From Anaerocolumna sp. MB42-C2 (GTDB taxonomy: Bacteria > Bacillota > Clostridia > Lachnospirales > Lachnospiraceae): 64,000 nt of DNA. The notes beneath the pieces were generated by a model. That model was not told where the DNA came from. It saw only the letters and a program-made list of their open reading frames with translations, and ran no database searches. Both the position numbers and the translations under genes were made by a program. Shown in pieces: positions 16,727 to 25,847 of the stretch. Numbering within the stretch: position 1 is the stretch's first letter; each line of letters opens with the position of its first letter. The stretch spans positions 1,674,001 to 1,738,000 of the forward strand of contig NZ_CP133190.1 of NCBI RefSeq assembly GCF_030913705.1, written 5' to 3'.

Positions 16727-17763
16727 TTGTAAATCCCTCCCTGACTGCGAAGTTTCTTAATATGTTCCGGAGGATCTACTTTAGGAGCCCTTGGATCCAT
16801 TAACCAGGAACGTACCTTATGGGTTGGGCTCACATCAAAATAAGGCGGCCGTAAGGCAAAGTCGATTTTAAGGGCCTTAGGATTTCTTGGTGCATAGGCA
16901 TCCCCTTTAATGGTTTGAAACAGGTTAGGAGGTGTTCCTTTTATGGTATATAAATCTTCCCCTCTTACACCTAACTGAGGCAGGGATGATAACAATGCCC
17001 AGGTATAGGGATGTTTGGCATCATAAAATACTTCTTCACAGGTTCCTATTTCCACTATGTCACCGGCATACATAACGGCTATCCGGTCAGCGACATTTGC
17101 CACCACCCCTAGATCGTGGGTAATATATATGGTAGTTAACTGATATTTTTCCTTTAAATTCTTTAACAGTTCTAATATCTGCGCCTGAATCGTAACATCC
17201 AATGCAGTTGTAGGTTCATCGCAAATCAGCGTCTGCGGCCTGCAGGCAACCGCAATGGCAATTACAACCCTCTGTCTCATACCGCCCGAGAATTCATGGG
17301 GATATTGTTTGTATCTGCGTTCCGGATCGGTAATACCTACATCTTTTAATATTTCAAGCACTGCGGCCTTTAAATCACTTCCTTTTAACCCCTGATGAAG
17401 TTCAATCGCTTCGCCTATCTGTGCACCAACCGTTTTTAAAGGATTCAGGCTGGTCATGGGATCCTGTAATACCATGGCTATCTCCCGGCCTCTAATTGAA
17501 CTCCAGTCCTTTTCCGTCTTAAAATCGGCCAAGTTTTGGCCTTTATATAAAATCTCACCGGATTCAATATATCCGTTTTTATCTAATAAACCCATAAAAG
17601 TTTTTGTAAATACGGATTTACCGGAACCGGATTCTCCGACTATGGCCAGACTTTCCCCTTTATATATATCTAAGGAAATATCACGGATCGCATGAAGCAC
17701 TTTTCCGCGAAGATTAAACTTCACATTTAAATTTCTAACGGATAATGCAATCTCATTTTCCAT
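16723..17763 (-). CDS. oppD: Oligopeptide ABC transporter ATPase OppD/DppD
   Basis: The protein has 346 residues, with Walker A GESGSGKS (43-50), signature [17 protein letters not shown] and Walker [15 protein letters not shown]. The oligopeptide-specific C-terminal region ([19 protein letters not shown], then IKGTPPNLF) follows. It is longer at the C-terminus than OppF, as usual for OppD. It sits 12 bases after oppC and overlaps oppF by four bases. Function as one half of the ATPase motor is secure. The tail after the IKGTPPN segment ([20 protein letters not shown]) is the usual membrane-distal extension but lacks the Cys residues often found there. Confidence 0.92.
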   Translation of the reverse strand: MENEIALSVRNLNVKFNLRGKVLHAIRDISLDIYKGESLAIVGESGSGKSVFTKTFMGLLDKNGYIESGEILYKGQNLADFKTEKDWSSIRGREIAMVLQDPMTSLNPLKTVGAQIGEAIELHQGLKGSDLKAAVLEILKDVGITDPERRYKQYPHEFSGGMRQRVVIAIAVACRPQTLICDEPTTALDVTIQAQILELLKNLKEKYQLTTIYITHDLGVVANVADRIAVMYAGDIVEIGTCEEVFYDAKHPYTWALLSSLPQLGVRGEDLYTIKGTPPNLFQTIKGDAYAPRNPKALKIDFALRPPYFDVSPTHKVRSWLMDPRAPKVDPPEHIKKLRSQGGIYK

Positions 17764-17775
17764 ATTGAATGCCTC

Positions 17776-18768
17776 CTATACATGATTTTTCGGATCTGCA
17801 GCATCTGCAAAGGCATTTCCGATGATATAAAATGAAATAGTGACAATAGATAATACTACGGTCGGAAAGATTAACTGATAACGCAGCGCAGCGCTTGCAA
17901 GTAAATTACGTCCTGTTGTTATCAGGTTACCAAGGCTTGGTATCTCAACCGGTAATCCTAATCCGATATAAGTGATAAACACCTCACTTCCGATTGCTTC
18001 CGGGATTGCTAACGCCATACGAAGCATAATAACAGAGACCAGGTATGGCAAGAGGTTCTTTATTACAATTCTTCTTGTGGGTGTCCCAAGACAACGGGAA
18101 GCTAAGTTATAATCTCTGTCCCTGATTATCAGAATCTGGTTACGGATAAACCTTGCCATACCAATCCATCTGGTAAGACTCATACCAATAATTAAACTGA
18201 TAACACTCGGTTTCATAACATAAGAAAATAAAATTAATACAATTGTAGATGGTATATTATCCAAAACATTATATATTTCCGTAAAAATAAAGTCTAACTT
18301 ACGGACATAACCCCATAAGACACCAACGGTAATCCCAACAATTGCTTCAATCAATGCAACTAAAAAACCAATGGTAATGGAAGTACGGGTACCTGCCCAT
18401 ACACGACTCCATAAATCCTGTCCGATGGAATTGGTTCCAAACCAGAATTTTGAGTCCGGTTTATGATTGCTGATCTGCATTCCGCTTACATCATTATTAA
18501 CCAGATTCGGATCGATCTGACCTGGTAAAAAAGGCTGGATACAGGTAAATAGTAAAATAAATAGAATTACACCAAGTAAAATTAAAGCCAGTTTATTATG
18601 TAAAAATGCCTGCAGCGTGCTTTTCCAATAGGAATAATTGGAATACCCCGCTTTTTCCGCTGAGCTTTCATCATATTCCGCAAATTCAAATAAATCGTCC
18701 TGTGCCCCTTTTGCTGTTTCAATTATACTGTTCTCTAACTTAACGGATTTATGTCCTAATATCGTCAC
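17776..18768 (-). CDS. oppC: Oligopeptide ABC transporter permease OppC/DppC
   Basis: The 330-residue membrane protein has a cytoplasmic N-terminus of about 57 residues, a first membrane segment (ALILLGVILFILLFTCI, about 60-80), and the OppC signature HKPDSKFWFGTNSIGQDLWSRV. Then come five more membrane segments with the coupling loop RCLGTPTRRIVIKNLLPYLVSVI. The C-terminal FADAADPKNHV is a typical OppC end. It overlaps oppB by one base and is followed by oppD after 12 bases. The long charged N-terminus is somewhat larger than in many homologues. With OppB it forms the membrane channel for peptide import. Confidence 0.92.
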   Translation of the reverse strand: MTILGHKSVKLENSIIETAKGAQDDLFEFAEYDESSAEKAGYSNYSYWKSTLQAFLHNKLALILLGVILFILLFTCIQPFLPGQIDPNLVNNDVSGMQISNHKPDSKFWFGTNSIGQDLWSRVWAGTRTSITIGFLVALIEAIVGITVGVLWGYVRKLDFIFTEIYNVLDNIPSTIVLILFSYVMKPSVISLIIGMSLTRWIGMARFIRNQILIIRDRDYNLASRCLGTPTRRIVIKNLLPYLVSVIMLRMALAIPEAIGSEVFITYIGLGLPVEIPSLGNLITTGRNLLASAALRYQLIFPTVVLSIVTISFYIIGNAFADAADPKNHV

Positions 18769-19709
18769 TAGCGGGCACCTCCTTTTTTACTGAAACTGAT
18801 TCTGGGATCTATGATGGTCATTAATACATCACCAAGAATTAGACCAAGAATACCAACACAGGCGAAAAGAATAACAATTGCCTGTACCATGGTATTATCC
18901 TGACGTTTTACTACATCCACCAAAAGTCCTCCCATACCTGGTACACTATATAATGATTCTACATAAATAGAACCAACTATTGTATTTAAAAATGAACTGG
19001 GCAAATATTGTATCATGGGGACAAATGCATTACGAAAGATATGCTTCATCATAATATTCTTACTGGAAACACCTTTGGCAACTGCAAGTTTTACATAATC
19101 CTTATTACTCTCATCCACCATATATCGGCGCAGCCACATAGAATAATAAGCAATATTGCCTAAAGATAAAGAGATGATAGGTAATATCCAGGATGCAAAA
19201 TTATCCTTGTTAAATAACATGGAAAAACCAAAGATATCATGTCCGTATACCTGAATAAATAAATAATATACGGCAGCCGGTACAGCCTGAATAAATACAA
19301 TAAAAGCGGTTCCGAACTTGTCCCAGAACCTGCCTTTAGACCTTGCCATTAAAGTACCAAGAGGAATACCTACTACCAGGGATAGGAATAAAGATATTCC
19401 GCCAAGAGTCAATGAAATGGGAATTTTTCCGGCTAAAATCTTAGTTATGGGAACGTTAGCACGGTAGATACGGGATACTCCCAGATCCCCGTGTAATAGT
19501 TGAATAAAGAAATTCTTTAGCTGTATCACAACAGGTTTATCCAATCCCATATTTATGATACCCGTATGAATCTGTTCTTTTGTGAGTTTATCAAAATTTT
19601 GAAAATACCCCTCTATAGGCATCAAACGAAGCAACATAAATACAATCGATATAATAATAATTAATGTAATAACAGATCGTACTAATCTTTTGGCAAGATA
19701 TTTTATCAT
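18768..19709 (-). CDS. oppB: Oligopeptide ABC transporter permease OppB/DppB
   Basis: The 313-residue membrane protein starts with a basic residue cluster and the first membrane segment (SVITLIIIISIVFMLLRL, about 13-30). It contains the DPPB-type features GDLGVSRIYRANVPIT, YYSMWLRRYMVDESNKDYVKLAVAKGVS with the coupling loop, and the C-terminal GLILGDVLMTIIDPRISF. It overlaps oppC by one base and follows oppA after a 267-base gap with a strong hairpin, which probably lowers expression of the permeases relative to the binding protein. Confidence 0.92.
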   Translation of the reverse strand: MIKYLAKRLVRSVITLIIIISIVFMLLRLMPIEGYFQNFDKLTKEQIHTGIINMGLDKPVVIQLKNFFIQLLHGDLGVSRIYRANVPITKILAGKIPISLTLGGISLFLSLVVGIPLGTLMARSKGRFWDKFGTAFIVFIQAVPAAVYYLFIQVYGHDIFGFSMLFNKDNFASWILPIISLSLGNIAYYSMWLRRYMVDESNKDYVKLAVAKGVSSKNIMMKHIFRNAFVPMIQYLPSSFLNTIVGSIYVESLYSVPGMGGLLVDVVKRQDNTMVQAIVILFACVGILGLILGDVLMTIIDPRISFSKKGGAR

Positions 19710-19902
19710 TGTACAGCTCCTTTTTCTTTTTTTAGAAAGATAATTGTTGATTTACCGGTTAGACTTAAATCGGATAAATATGATGTAAAAGCACTTTGGC
19801 TTTATGATTAAATAATGTTTATGAATCATTTTTACTCCGCTAGACAATATGATTGAAATATGAACCTGTCTTTTTTGTCAATCCCATTGCTTAACAGAGT
19901 AA

Positions 19903-19942
19903 TAAAAAATCGTCCCATGGTGGTTGTAAACCACCATGGGAC
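19903..19942 (-). terminator. Intra-operon terminator between oppA and oppB
   Basis: A 14-bp perfect stem (19912-19925 with 19929-19942) with a three-base loop is followed on the minus strand by a run of T. Because oppBCDF lie downstream without a visible promoter of their own, it probably acts as a leaky terminator that keeps oppA mRNA in excess. Confidence 0.85.
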
Positions 19943-19976
19943 AACCTCTTTCTTGAATTTTATTTACTTTAACCGA

Positions 19977-21863
19977 TTATTTCTTCGTGGCAAGTTTTTC
20001 ACGAGCTGCCCTCCAATCATCCTGAGCTTTATTAAATTCATCCAGAGACATTGGTTTATCTAACAGATGCTGTCCTTTATAACGTAATATGGATACACCG
20101 AAAGGAGCATACTGCCCTTCATATACATTCTTCTTATCTACCACATAATAAGTACTGCTTATGGAGTATGGTACTACCATAGCATGTTGTATCAAATATG
20201 CTTCCGCTTTGGCAAACGCTTCATATCTTGCATTCATATCAATCGGTATTGCCTTGGCAGCATCTACTAAGGAATAATATTCTTTCACGGTATCCGCTAC
20301 CCCATCCCCATTCTTCATGGCAATATCCATAAAATTGTAGGAGTTTTCAGCTGTGAAAGGATCCGTCCAGGTCTGAGGATCCGCATAGTCCGCACCCCAG
20401 TTACATAACATAAATGCATACTTACCGACACGGCGTACCTGGGATAAGAAGTCTGTTCCCGGGCCTGCTTCCACAATAATATCAATATAATCTTTTCCAA
20501 GTAATGCTTCCATCTGCTGTTCTACTACGACACATTCTTTATCCCAGTTGGTGGTAGTCGGATTATAAGGCATTAAAACCTTAACCGGGAATGTAACCCC
20601 TTCTGCTTTCAATTCCGTCATTGCTTTCTCCTTATAGGATAAAGCAGCCTTTTCATCAAAACTGTCTCCGCTTGTGATAGCAGCAAGATCACCGAATTCC
20701 GCATAATCCTTACCGTCTAAATCAACGAAGTTAGCTGGATTAATCGTGTTACTAAGACGTGCTTTAGGATCTTTCGGTTCACTGATGGTGAGCGCTTTAA
20801 TACGATCTAATCCTGCTTTTAAGGATTGACGGAAATCTTCATTATTGACTGCCAGTTTCCAGTTATCCGGCTCATATTCTGCATCAAACTTAGGATCAAA
20901 ATTAAAGCTGTAAAAATAGGAATAGGATGTCTTCATACGCATCTTACTTACCATTTGTGATCTATTAGAATCTGATAACCAGTCATCCGCTATATCTGCA
21001 CCAATCTCAGCATAATCTATTTCATTATTCTCAGCCATAATAGGTGCAAGAGTTAATGCTTCCGAATTGTAAGTTTCTTCTATTTTGGTTATATATACCT
21101 TATCTGCATCCCAGTAATGTGTGTTCTTAGTATAAACATGCTTTTCCTGAGGCGCAAATTCACTTAGAATATAAGCTCCGTTATAATACATCTTTGTGTT
21201 ATCCGTACCGAATTCCGTACCTAATTGATCTAATAATGGTCCGTAAGCAGGCATATAACATACATAGGTTAATGAAGATAAGAAATATGGTGTAGGCTGT
21301 GCCAAGGTATACTGCAAAGTATAATCATCAAGTGCCTTAACACCAACTTCGGAAAAATCAATATCCAGGTTGTTGCCCTCAACTTCTTCGGTTTCCGGAT
21401 CATCGGTAACCTGGCTGTTATAATATTCATCTGCGTTTTTAATAACACCAAATAAATTTTGAACTGTACCACTTTCATACGTAGGCGTTAACAGATATTT
21501 TGCTGCACTTACAAAGTCATTCGCAGTAACATCTCCCATTTCATTGCCTTCGTAGTCATACCACTTCTGGCCCTGACGAAGCTTAAAGGTATAAGTAAGA
21601 CCATCCTCACTCATCGCCCAGGATTCTGCCAGAGATGGCTGTAATTGTCCTAAATTATCATATTCCACTAAAGTATCAATAACATTGGCTCCAATCTGGT
21701 ATTCATTTTCTTTATCTGTCACCAGATAATTCATAGTGGTTACCTCACTGGCATATAACCTCCGATACACGGAATCATCCGATCCGCCTTTTTTACCGCA
21801 GCCTGAAAATACAGATGCAATGAGAGAAAGGCCTACTGCTAAAGCTACTAATTTTTTCTTCAT
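19977..21863 (-). CDS. oppA: Oligopeptide-binding lipoprotein OppA (family 5)
   Basis: The 628-residue protein has signal peptide and lipobox VFSGC (Cys22). It is large, as expected of family 5 extracellular solute-binding proteins. Typical segments are EVTTMNYLVTDKENEYQIGANVIDTL, LAESWAMSEDGLTYTFKLRQGQKWYDYEG, and near the end AFMLCNWGADYADPQTWTDPF. It captures peptides outside the membrane and delivers them to OppBC. Given the downstream and upstream enzymes of murein-peptide breakdown, a cell-wall tripeptide or tetrapeptide is a plausible ligand, by analogy with MppA or DppE; this is inferred from neighbours only. The start has a GGAGG-type ribosome site. Confidence 0.92.
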   Translation of the reverse strand: MKKKLVALAVGLSLIASVFSGCGKKGGSDDSVYRRLYASEVTTMNYLVTDKENEYQIGANVIDTLVEYDNLGQLQPSLAESWAMSEDGLTYTFKLRQGQKWYDYEGNEMGDVTANDFVSAAKYLLTPTYESGTVQNLFGVIKNADEYYNSQVTDDPETEEVEGNNLDIDFSEVGVKALDDYTLQYTLAQPTPYFLSSLTYVCYMPAYGPLLDQLGTEFGTDNTKMYYNGAYILSEFAPQEKHVYTKNTHYWDADKVYITKIEETYNSEALTLAPIMAENNEIDYAEIGADIADDWLSDSNRSQMVSKMRMKTSYSYFYSFNFDPKFDAEYEPDNWKLAVNNEDFRQSLKAGLDRIKALTISEPKDPKARLSNTINPANFVDLDGKDYAEFGDLAAITSGDSFDEKAALSYKEKAMTELKAEGVTFPVKVLMPYNPTTTNWDKECVVVEQQMEALLGKDYIDIIVEAGPGTDFLSQVRRVGKYAFMLCNWGADYADPQTWTDPFTAENSYNFMDIAMKNGDGVADTVKEYYSLVDAAKAIPIDMNARYEAFAKAEAYLIQHAMVVPYSISSTYYVVDKKNVYEGQYAPFGVSILRYKGQHLLDKPMSLDEFNKAQDDWRAAREKLATKK

Positions 21864-22440
21864 AAATTTCCTCCTCTTTTTTCAAATTACTCAATTCTAT
21901 TAAATTTTCATATAGATATATTCTTACTCTTCCTAATACGTATTGCTTTATCAGTCAAATACGAGTATTCTATATTATGATAAGAAATTAACGCGGCAAA
22001 GCATTAAACAAAAACCCGCCCTGCAGTTTCTCTGGAATAGGTCTAAAACCTTTTGACTAATAGTACCTTCCTTTGGAATATTAACCACCATTTACAGCCC
22101 TGTAGAAGCCATGTGATTTAACTTCCTTACTATCATTTTACAAAACATTATTTTAAAAAAATACTTTGATAATGCTATAAATATTGCAATAAATGCTGTA
22201 TCTATTGAAAGATGATATGTAGTTTATGATTAAAATTGTAACAAACACACAGATAGTTAAACTCTATGGTGTGATAAATGTAATTTTCTTTAAACAGCAA
22301 ATCGGCAAATAGGATACACGTATGCAGATATACTCAAGACAAGTATACATTATCCGGCTTGCTGATTCAAGTACAAAGTGTAATCCGGCTTTGTTGGAGT
22401 TCGTTGGATTCACTGGAAGAAAACGCACATTTAATAACTA
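21864..22440. other. 577-bp gap between ykfB and oppA
   Basis: No convincing gene is present. The oppA-proximal part should contain the oppA promoter. A short open frame on the minus strand (about 39 codons, beginning MVVNIPKEG near 22096) lacks a clear ribosome site and homology I can recognise. The ykfB-proximal part also reads through on both strands without recognisable protein sequence. There is no strong hairpin, so ykfB may be transcribed through into oppA. Confidence 0.4.
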
Positions 22441-23523
22441 TCAGTTTAATCCCGGAACTTCTATAATTCCAATGCCCGGTGTTTCATTCATACGAATCAA
22501 ATTTTCTTCATATAGCGGTCCTCCGGTAAATGGATCTATTTTACAAAGAGACGGACCATCTAAATCTGCTTTTGTAATTACCCCTTTGGCCGCTGCCAGA
22601 TGTGCTGCCGCACTGACGGAAAGTTTGCCCTCCAACATGCAGCCAATCATACATTCCACACCATAAATTTCTGCAATATCACATATTTTTAAGGCATTAT
22701 AGATACCACCGGTCTTCATAAGTTTTATATTAATCAGATCAGCACCGCCTTTTTGTATTAGATTGATTGCATCTTCTGCCGAAAACACACTTTCATCTGC
22801 TAAAATCGGTGTTGTAACATGGCTTGTAACATACTGCATTCCTTTAAAGTCATGTGCCGAAACGGGTTGTTCTACTAATTCTATATTAAGTCCTTTCTCT
22901 TCCATCGCCGTAATGATCTGAACAGCTTGTTTTGCATTCCAGCCTTGATTGGCATCAACTCTGATTTTTATCTCGGACCCGACTGCTTCTCTAATGGCGC
23001 GGATGCGTTCCACATCCATTAATCCCTCTTTGCCTACCTTTATTTTTAAGATGTTAAATCCGTGATTCACAGCATCCAGACTATCCGCAACCATTTCCGG
23101 TATTGGATTTACACTGATTGTAATATCCGTTTCTACCAGATTCTTATTTCCTCCCAGTAACTTATAAAGAGGAGTATTATGCTGTTTTGCATATAGATCA
23201 TAAACAGCCATATCTACCGCTGCTTTGGCTGATGTATTCTTCACGATACAAGTATTTAATTTATTAAAAATTCCATCCAGATTATCAAGCTCCATTCCCA
23301 CCAGGGCAGGTGTGATAAAATCCCTGACAGCTGTTACAATAGAGCCTTTGGTATCTCCTGTTATTACAGCCGTGGGCGGTGCTTCCCCAAAACCGGTAAG
23401 TCCCGTATCTGTTTCAATCTTAATTACAATATCTTCTACATTATTAACCGTTCTGAGAGCCGTTTTAAATGGTCTTGCCAGTGGAATAAAGATCTCGCCG
23501 ATTTCAATATTTTTGATAAACAT
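22441..23523 (-). CDS. ykfB: L-Ala-D/L-Glu epimerase (enolase superfamily, YkfB/YcjG-like)
   Basis: The 360-residue protein belongs to the enolase superfamily. Visible catalytic elements are the KxK motif in ILKIKVGKEG, the metal ligands in RVDANQGW (Asp), LNIELVEQP (Glu) and PILADESVF (Asp), and the second-side lysine in INIKLMKTGG. The capping domain at the N-terminus reads GFGEAPPTAVITGDT, and a C-terminal DxD-like LDGPS follows. This pattern fits dipeptide epimerases that convert L-Ala-D-Glu from murein into L-Ala-L-Glu for ordinary peptidases. With YkfC-like and M19 enzymes nearby it gives the cluster a clear murein-recycling signature. It is followed by the oppA operon and preceded by the third serine hydrolase (60-base gap). 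Confidence 0.88.
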   Translation of the reverse strand: MFIKNIEIGEIFIPLARPFKTALRTVNNVEDIVIKIETDTGLTGFGEAPPTAVITGDTKGSIVTAVRDFITPALVGMELDNLDGIFNKLNTCIVKNTSAKAAVDMAVYDLYAKQHNTPLYKLLGGNKNLVETDITISVNPIPEMVADSLDAVNHGFNILKIKVGKEGLMDVERIRAIREAVGSEIKIRVDANQGWNAKQAVQIITAMEEKGLNIELVEQPVSAHDFKGMQYVTSHVTTPILADESVFSAEDAINLIQKGGADLINIKLMKTGGIYNALKICDIAEIYGVECMIGCMLEGKLSVSAAAHLAAAKGVITKADLDGPSLCKIDPFTGGPLYEENLIRMNETPGIGIIEVPGLN

Positions 23524-23583
23524 ATGTAATCTCCATGCGCCTCTTAAGGCTTTGATATATTTTTTACTCCTATATTTAACTTT

Positions 23584-24348
23584 TTACTTATCCTGCATTT
23601 CCACAAGTTCAAGGGTTACCTCCTGCATTAACCGCTCATAGACAGGTACATCAACATTATTACTGCAAAAGCAAACCACAAATGGCTGCGGTGCGTAAAC
23701 TATGCCAACATCATGGGTAATTCCGTCATCTTCACCGGTTTTATGTGCTATATCTGCCCTGCCATGAATATAAAATGGAATTTTACCGTTTAATCGTTGA
23801 TTTTTAAGTATTCTTAGCATTTCTAAAGATGCTTCAGGGGATATTAATTCTCCGAAATACATTTTTTCTAACAGATATCCCATCTCACCTGCTGAAATAT
23901 AATTCTCAATTCCTAATGCAGACTGCTTTGCATCAAACAGCAGACGGTTTAGTTTCGTCTGCTTTAACCCTAAATTCTGCATGGTATAATTGATTTTATC
24001 CATACCAAGCTGTTTTATTAAAAGGTTGGTTGCAGTATTATCACTTAATATAATCATCAGCGTATATAGATCTTCAAAAGTAACATTTAAGTCGTCATGC
24101 ATATAATTCAAAGCACCGCAGGATGGTAATTTATCTTCTTTTTTTATTGTAAATAAATCCTCTTTCTGTATGGTTCCCTCTGATATTCTTAAGAAAGCTT
24201 CAATTAAAATAGGAATTTTAATGACACTCGCTGCCTGTAAAGGTATCTTCTCGTTAAACCCTATGGCTTCTCCGGTTATTAGATTTTTATAATAGAAACT
24301 CACGTCACCTTTCAGGGATTTCAACTGTTCTAATAATTTCTCTTTCAT
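23584..24348 (-). CDS. Class A beta-lactamase-fold serine hydrolase, cytoplasmic (copy 3)
   Basis: The 254-residue protein from ATG at 24348 (GGAGAGG eight bases upstream) carries SVIK (Ser41-Lys44), SDN (102-104) and KTG (203-205). It has no signal peptide. The putative omega loop reads TKLNRLLFDAKQSALG, without a Glu in the deacylation position. It is the first gene of the epimerase-opp operon and has its own near-perfect promoter and an unusual leader with overlapping inverted repeats. This is the best hint that the operon is regulated as a unit. Its likely substrate is a peptide or amide derived from the cell wall; a resistance function is not supported by its location. Confidence 0.82.
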   Translation of the reverse strand: MKEKLLEQLKSLKGDVSFYYKNLITGEAIGFNEKIPLQAASVIKIPILIEAFLRISEGTIQKEDLFTIKKEDKLPSCGALNYMHDDLNVTFEDLYTLMIILSDNTATNLLIKQLGMDKINYTMQNLGLKQTKLNRLLFDAKQSALGIENYISAGEMGYLLEKMYFGELISPEASLEMLRILKNQRLNGKIPFYIHGRADIAHKTGEDDGITHDVGIVYAPQPFVVCFCSNNVDVPVYERLMQEVTLELVEMQDK

Positions 24349-24376
24349 GTGTATTACCTCTCCACATTCATTAACA

Positions 24377-24429
24377 GTAGTAATTACTCCTGTTATAAAT
24401 AAGGGAGTAATCCCCCCGACTACTCCCTT
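24377..24429 (-). promoter_or_regulatory. Overlapping inverted repeats in the serine-hydrolase leader (operator or attenuator)
   Basis: Four GGAGTA-type half-sites occur in alternating orientation: AAGGGAGTA pairs with TACTCCCTT (24401-24409, 24421-24429), and ATTACTCC pairs with GGAGTAAT (24383-24390, 24404-24411). The element TACTCC/GGAGTA is shared, so the two stems exclude one another in RNA. As DNA, the array could be a cooperative operator just downstream of the promoter. Confidence 0.6.
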
Positions 24430-24442
24430 GTTTGTTGTAAAC

Positions 24443-24471
24443 ATTATAGTAAATACTCTTTGTAATGTCAA
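24443..24471 (-). promoter_or_regulatory. Consensus sigma-A promoter of the serine hydrolase-epimerase-opp operon
   Basis: On the minus strand TTGACA and TATAAT are both exact and 17 bases apart. The start of transcription would be about 90 bases before the ATG at 24348, and the whole inverted-repeat array lies in the leader. Confidence 0.85.
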
Positions 24472-24507
24472 TATCCTTTCATAAACTATTATAATTATGC
24501 ATTTTTG

Positions 24508-25605
24508 TCAATCAATCCAGCACTGATCCTTCTCCACCGATTTCATAAATACTCTCCCATAATTGGATTCTTCTTTCGATTCGTGATATTTAAAAAGCAT
24601 CGTATTCTCTTTTAAAATACCCAGAATCTCTACTTTACCGTTTCTGTTTGACAAAACATATCGAAAACACTTACCTTGTCCATTTAATCTTGCCTTTGCC
24701 TCTTCTACAATTTTATATCCCTTTATAAGCGGTAACTGGAACTGGTTCTTGACACCTGCAACCGGACGGCATTGAAATATATAATAAGGGATGATACCCC
24801 AAGCTGTCATTTTATCAATTAATTCTGCCAATATATAAGAATCGTCATTCACTCCTTTTAATAAAACCGTCTGATTTTTTATAATGATTCCGCAGTCAAT
24901 TAATGCTTTAATTGCCCTATGGGACGATTCCGTCATTTCATTCGGATGATTAAAATGAGTAATAATATATATTTTTTTCTTGTCGTTATATTCCCTTAAA
25001 AGCTTCAAAAGCTCGTTATCCTCATAAATTCTCATTGGAAAAGTGATTGGAACTCTAGTTCCGAAACGAATAAAATCAAGATGCTCAATTGCCGATAGCT
25101 TGTCTAAATAATTCTTGATTGTGCTATTCGTATTTAATAATGAATCCCCACCCGAAATTAATACATTACTAATCCCTTTTTGATTATTTATATATGATAT
25201 AATATCATCCATATGTTTGATAATTTCTGTACTGCTCTGACCTACCAGTCTTTTCCTGAAGCAAAACCTGCAATACATGGCACATTGATTTGTTGATAAA
25301 ATTAAGGCTGTTTGCTTATATTTATGCTGCAGGCCGGTTACAACCGTATTATCTGATTCACCGCTTGTATCCAGGCTACCATTCATATCCGTTTCGCTTA
25401 TGGATGGGATACACATTCTGCGTATCGGATCTTTCTCATCATTTAAATCAATCAGAGATAAATAAAAGCGTGTTACAGACATAGGATAAGTATCAATAAT
25501 CTCATTCAGTTTTTTCTTTTCTTCCTCTGTAAAATGATGTTTCAATTTTTCTTCCAACTCTTCTACCGTTGTTACATTCTGCTCAAGTTCTTTGGCCCAA
25601 TCCAT
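24508..25605 (-). CDS. KamA-family radical SAM protein without the PLP-lysine motif
   Basis: The 365-residue protein has the radical SAM cluster motif CAMYCRFC (Cys108, Cys112, Cys115), preceded by the KamA-family text LQHKYKQTALILSTNQ and followed by FRKRLVG and LISGGDSL. C-terminally it reads YIFQCRPVAG, where lysine 2,3-aminomutases have a similar segment. The PGGGGK motif that carries the pyridoxal phosphate lysine is absent: the matching region reads YVLSNRNGKVEILG. Thus a 2,3-aminomutase reaction is doubtful; it may do another radical-based reaction on an amino acid or peptide. It stands alone upstream of the murein cluster with its own promoter, ending only about 40 bases before the serine-hydrolase promoter. 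Confidence 0.85.
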   Translation of the reverse strand: MDWAKELEQNVTTVEELEEKLKHHFTEEEKKKLNEIIDTYPMSVTRFYLSLIDLNDEKDPIRRMCIPSISETDMNGSLDTSGESDNTVVTGLQHKYKQTALILSTNQCAMYCRFCFRKRLVGQSSTEIIKHMDDIISYINNQKGISNVLISGGDSLLNTNSTIKNYLDKLSAIEHLDFIRFGTRVPITFPMRIYEDNELLKLLREYNDKKKIYIITHFNHPNEMTESSHRAIKALIDCGIIIKNQTVLLKGVNDDSYILAELIDKMTAWGIIPYYIFQCRPVAGVKNQFQLPLIKGYKIVEEAKARLNGQGKCFRYVLSNRNGKVEILGILKENTMLFKYHESKEESNYGRVFMKSVEKDQCWID

Positions 25606-25665
25606 TTATTACCTCCTAAATATAAAGTGCTGAAATAACTGCAGCAGCCGTAAGGTTACAATTTA

Positions 25666-25694
25666 GTTTAACACATATTTATAAATACTGTCAA
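25666..25694 (-). promoter_or_regulatory. Likely promoter of the radical SAM gene
   Basis: TTGACA and TTAAAC on the minus strand are 17 bases apart; the -35 is exact but the -10 is weak. It lies about 60 bases upstream of the ATG. Confidence 0.5.
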
Positions 25695-25763
25695 ATTTAG
25701 GAAATCTGTTAATTATGGCAATTTGCTGCTGGTATCCTTATTCTATCCGGCAATTCATAGCAG

Positions 25764-25792
25764 TTGACAATATTTTCATAAAGATATAAGAT
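25764..25792 (+). promoter_or_regulatory. Promoter of the HD-domain gene
   Basis: TTGACA and TAAGAT are 17 bases apart on the plus strand, about 55 bases before the ATG. Confidence 0.65.
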
Positions 25793-25847
25793 ATGGACAA
25801 ACCAACACACACAACTGAAGAAAAATACGAATGGATAGGAGAAAAAA

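Noticed and set aside
22322..22666. Plus-strand 114-residue frame opposite the end of ykfB
   Set aside because: It largely overlaps the conserved epimerase coding sequence in antisense and has no ribosome site or recognisable sequence.
9731..24348. Beta-lactam resistance island based on the three beta-lactamase-like genes
   Set aside because: The proteins lack signal peptides and the deacylating Glu, and no BlaI/BlaR-type regulator is encoded nearby; the neighbours point to peptide metabolism.
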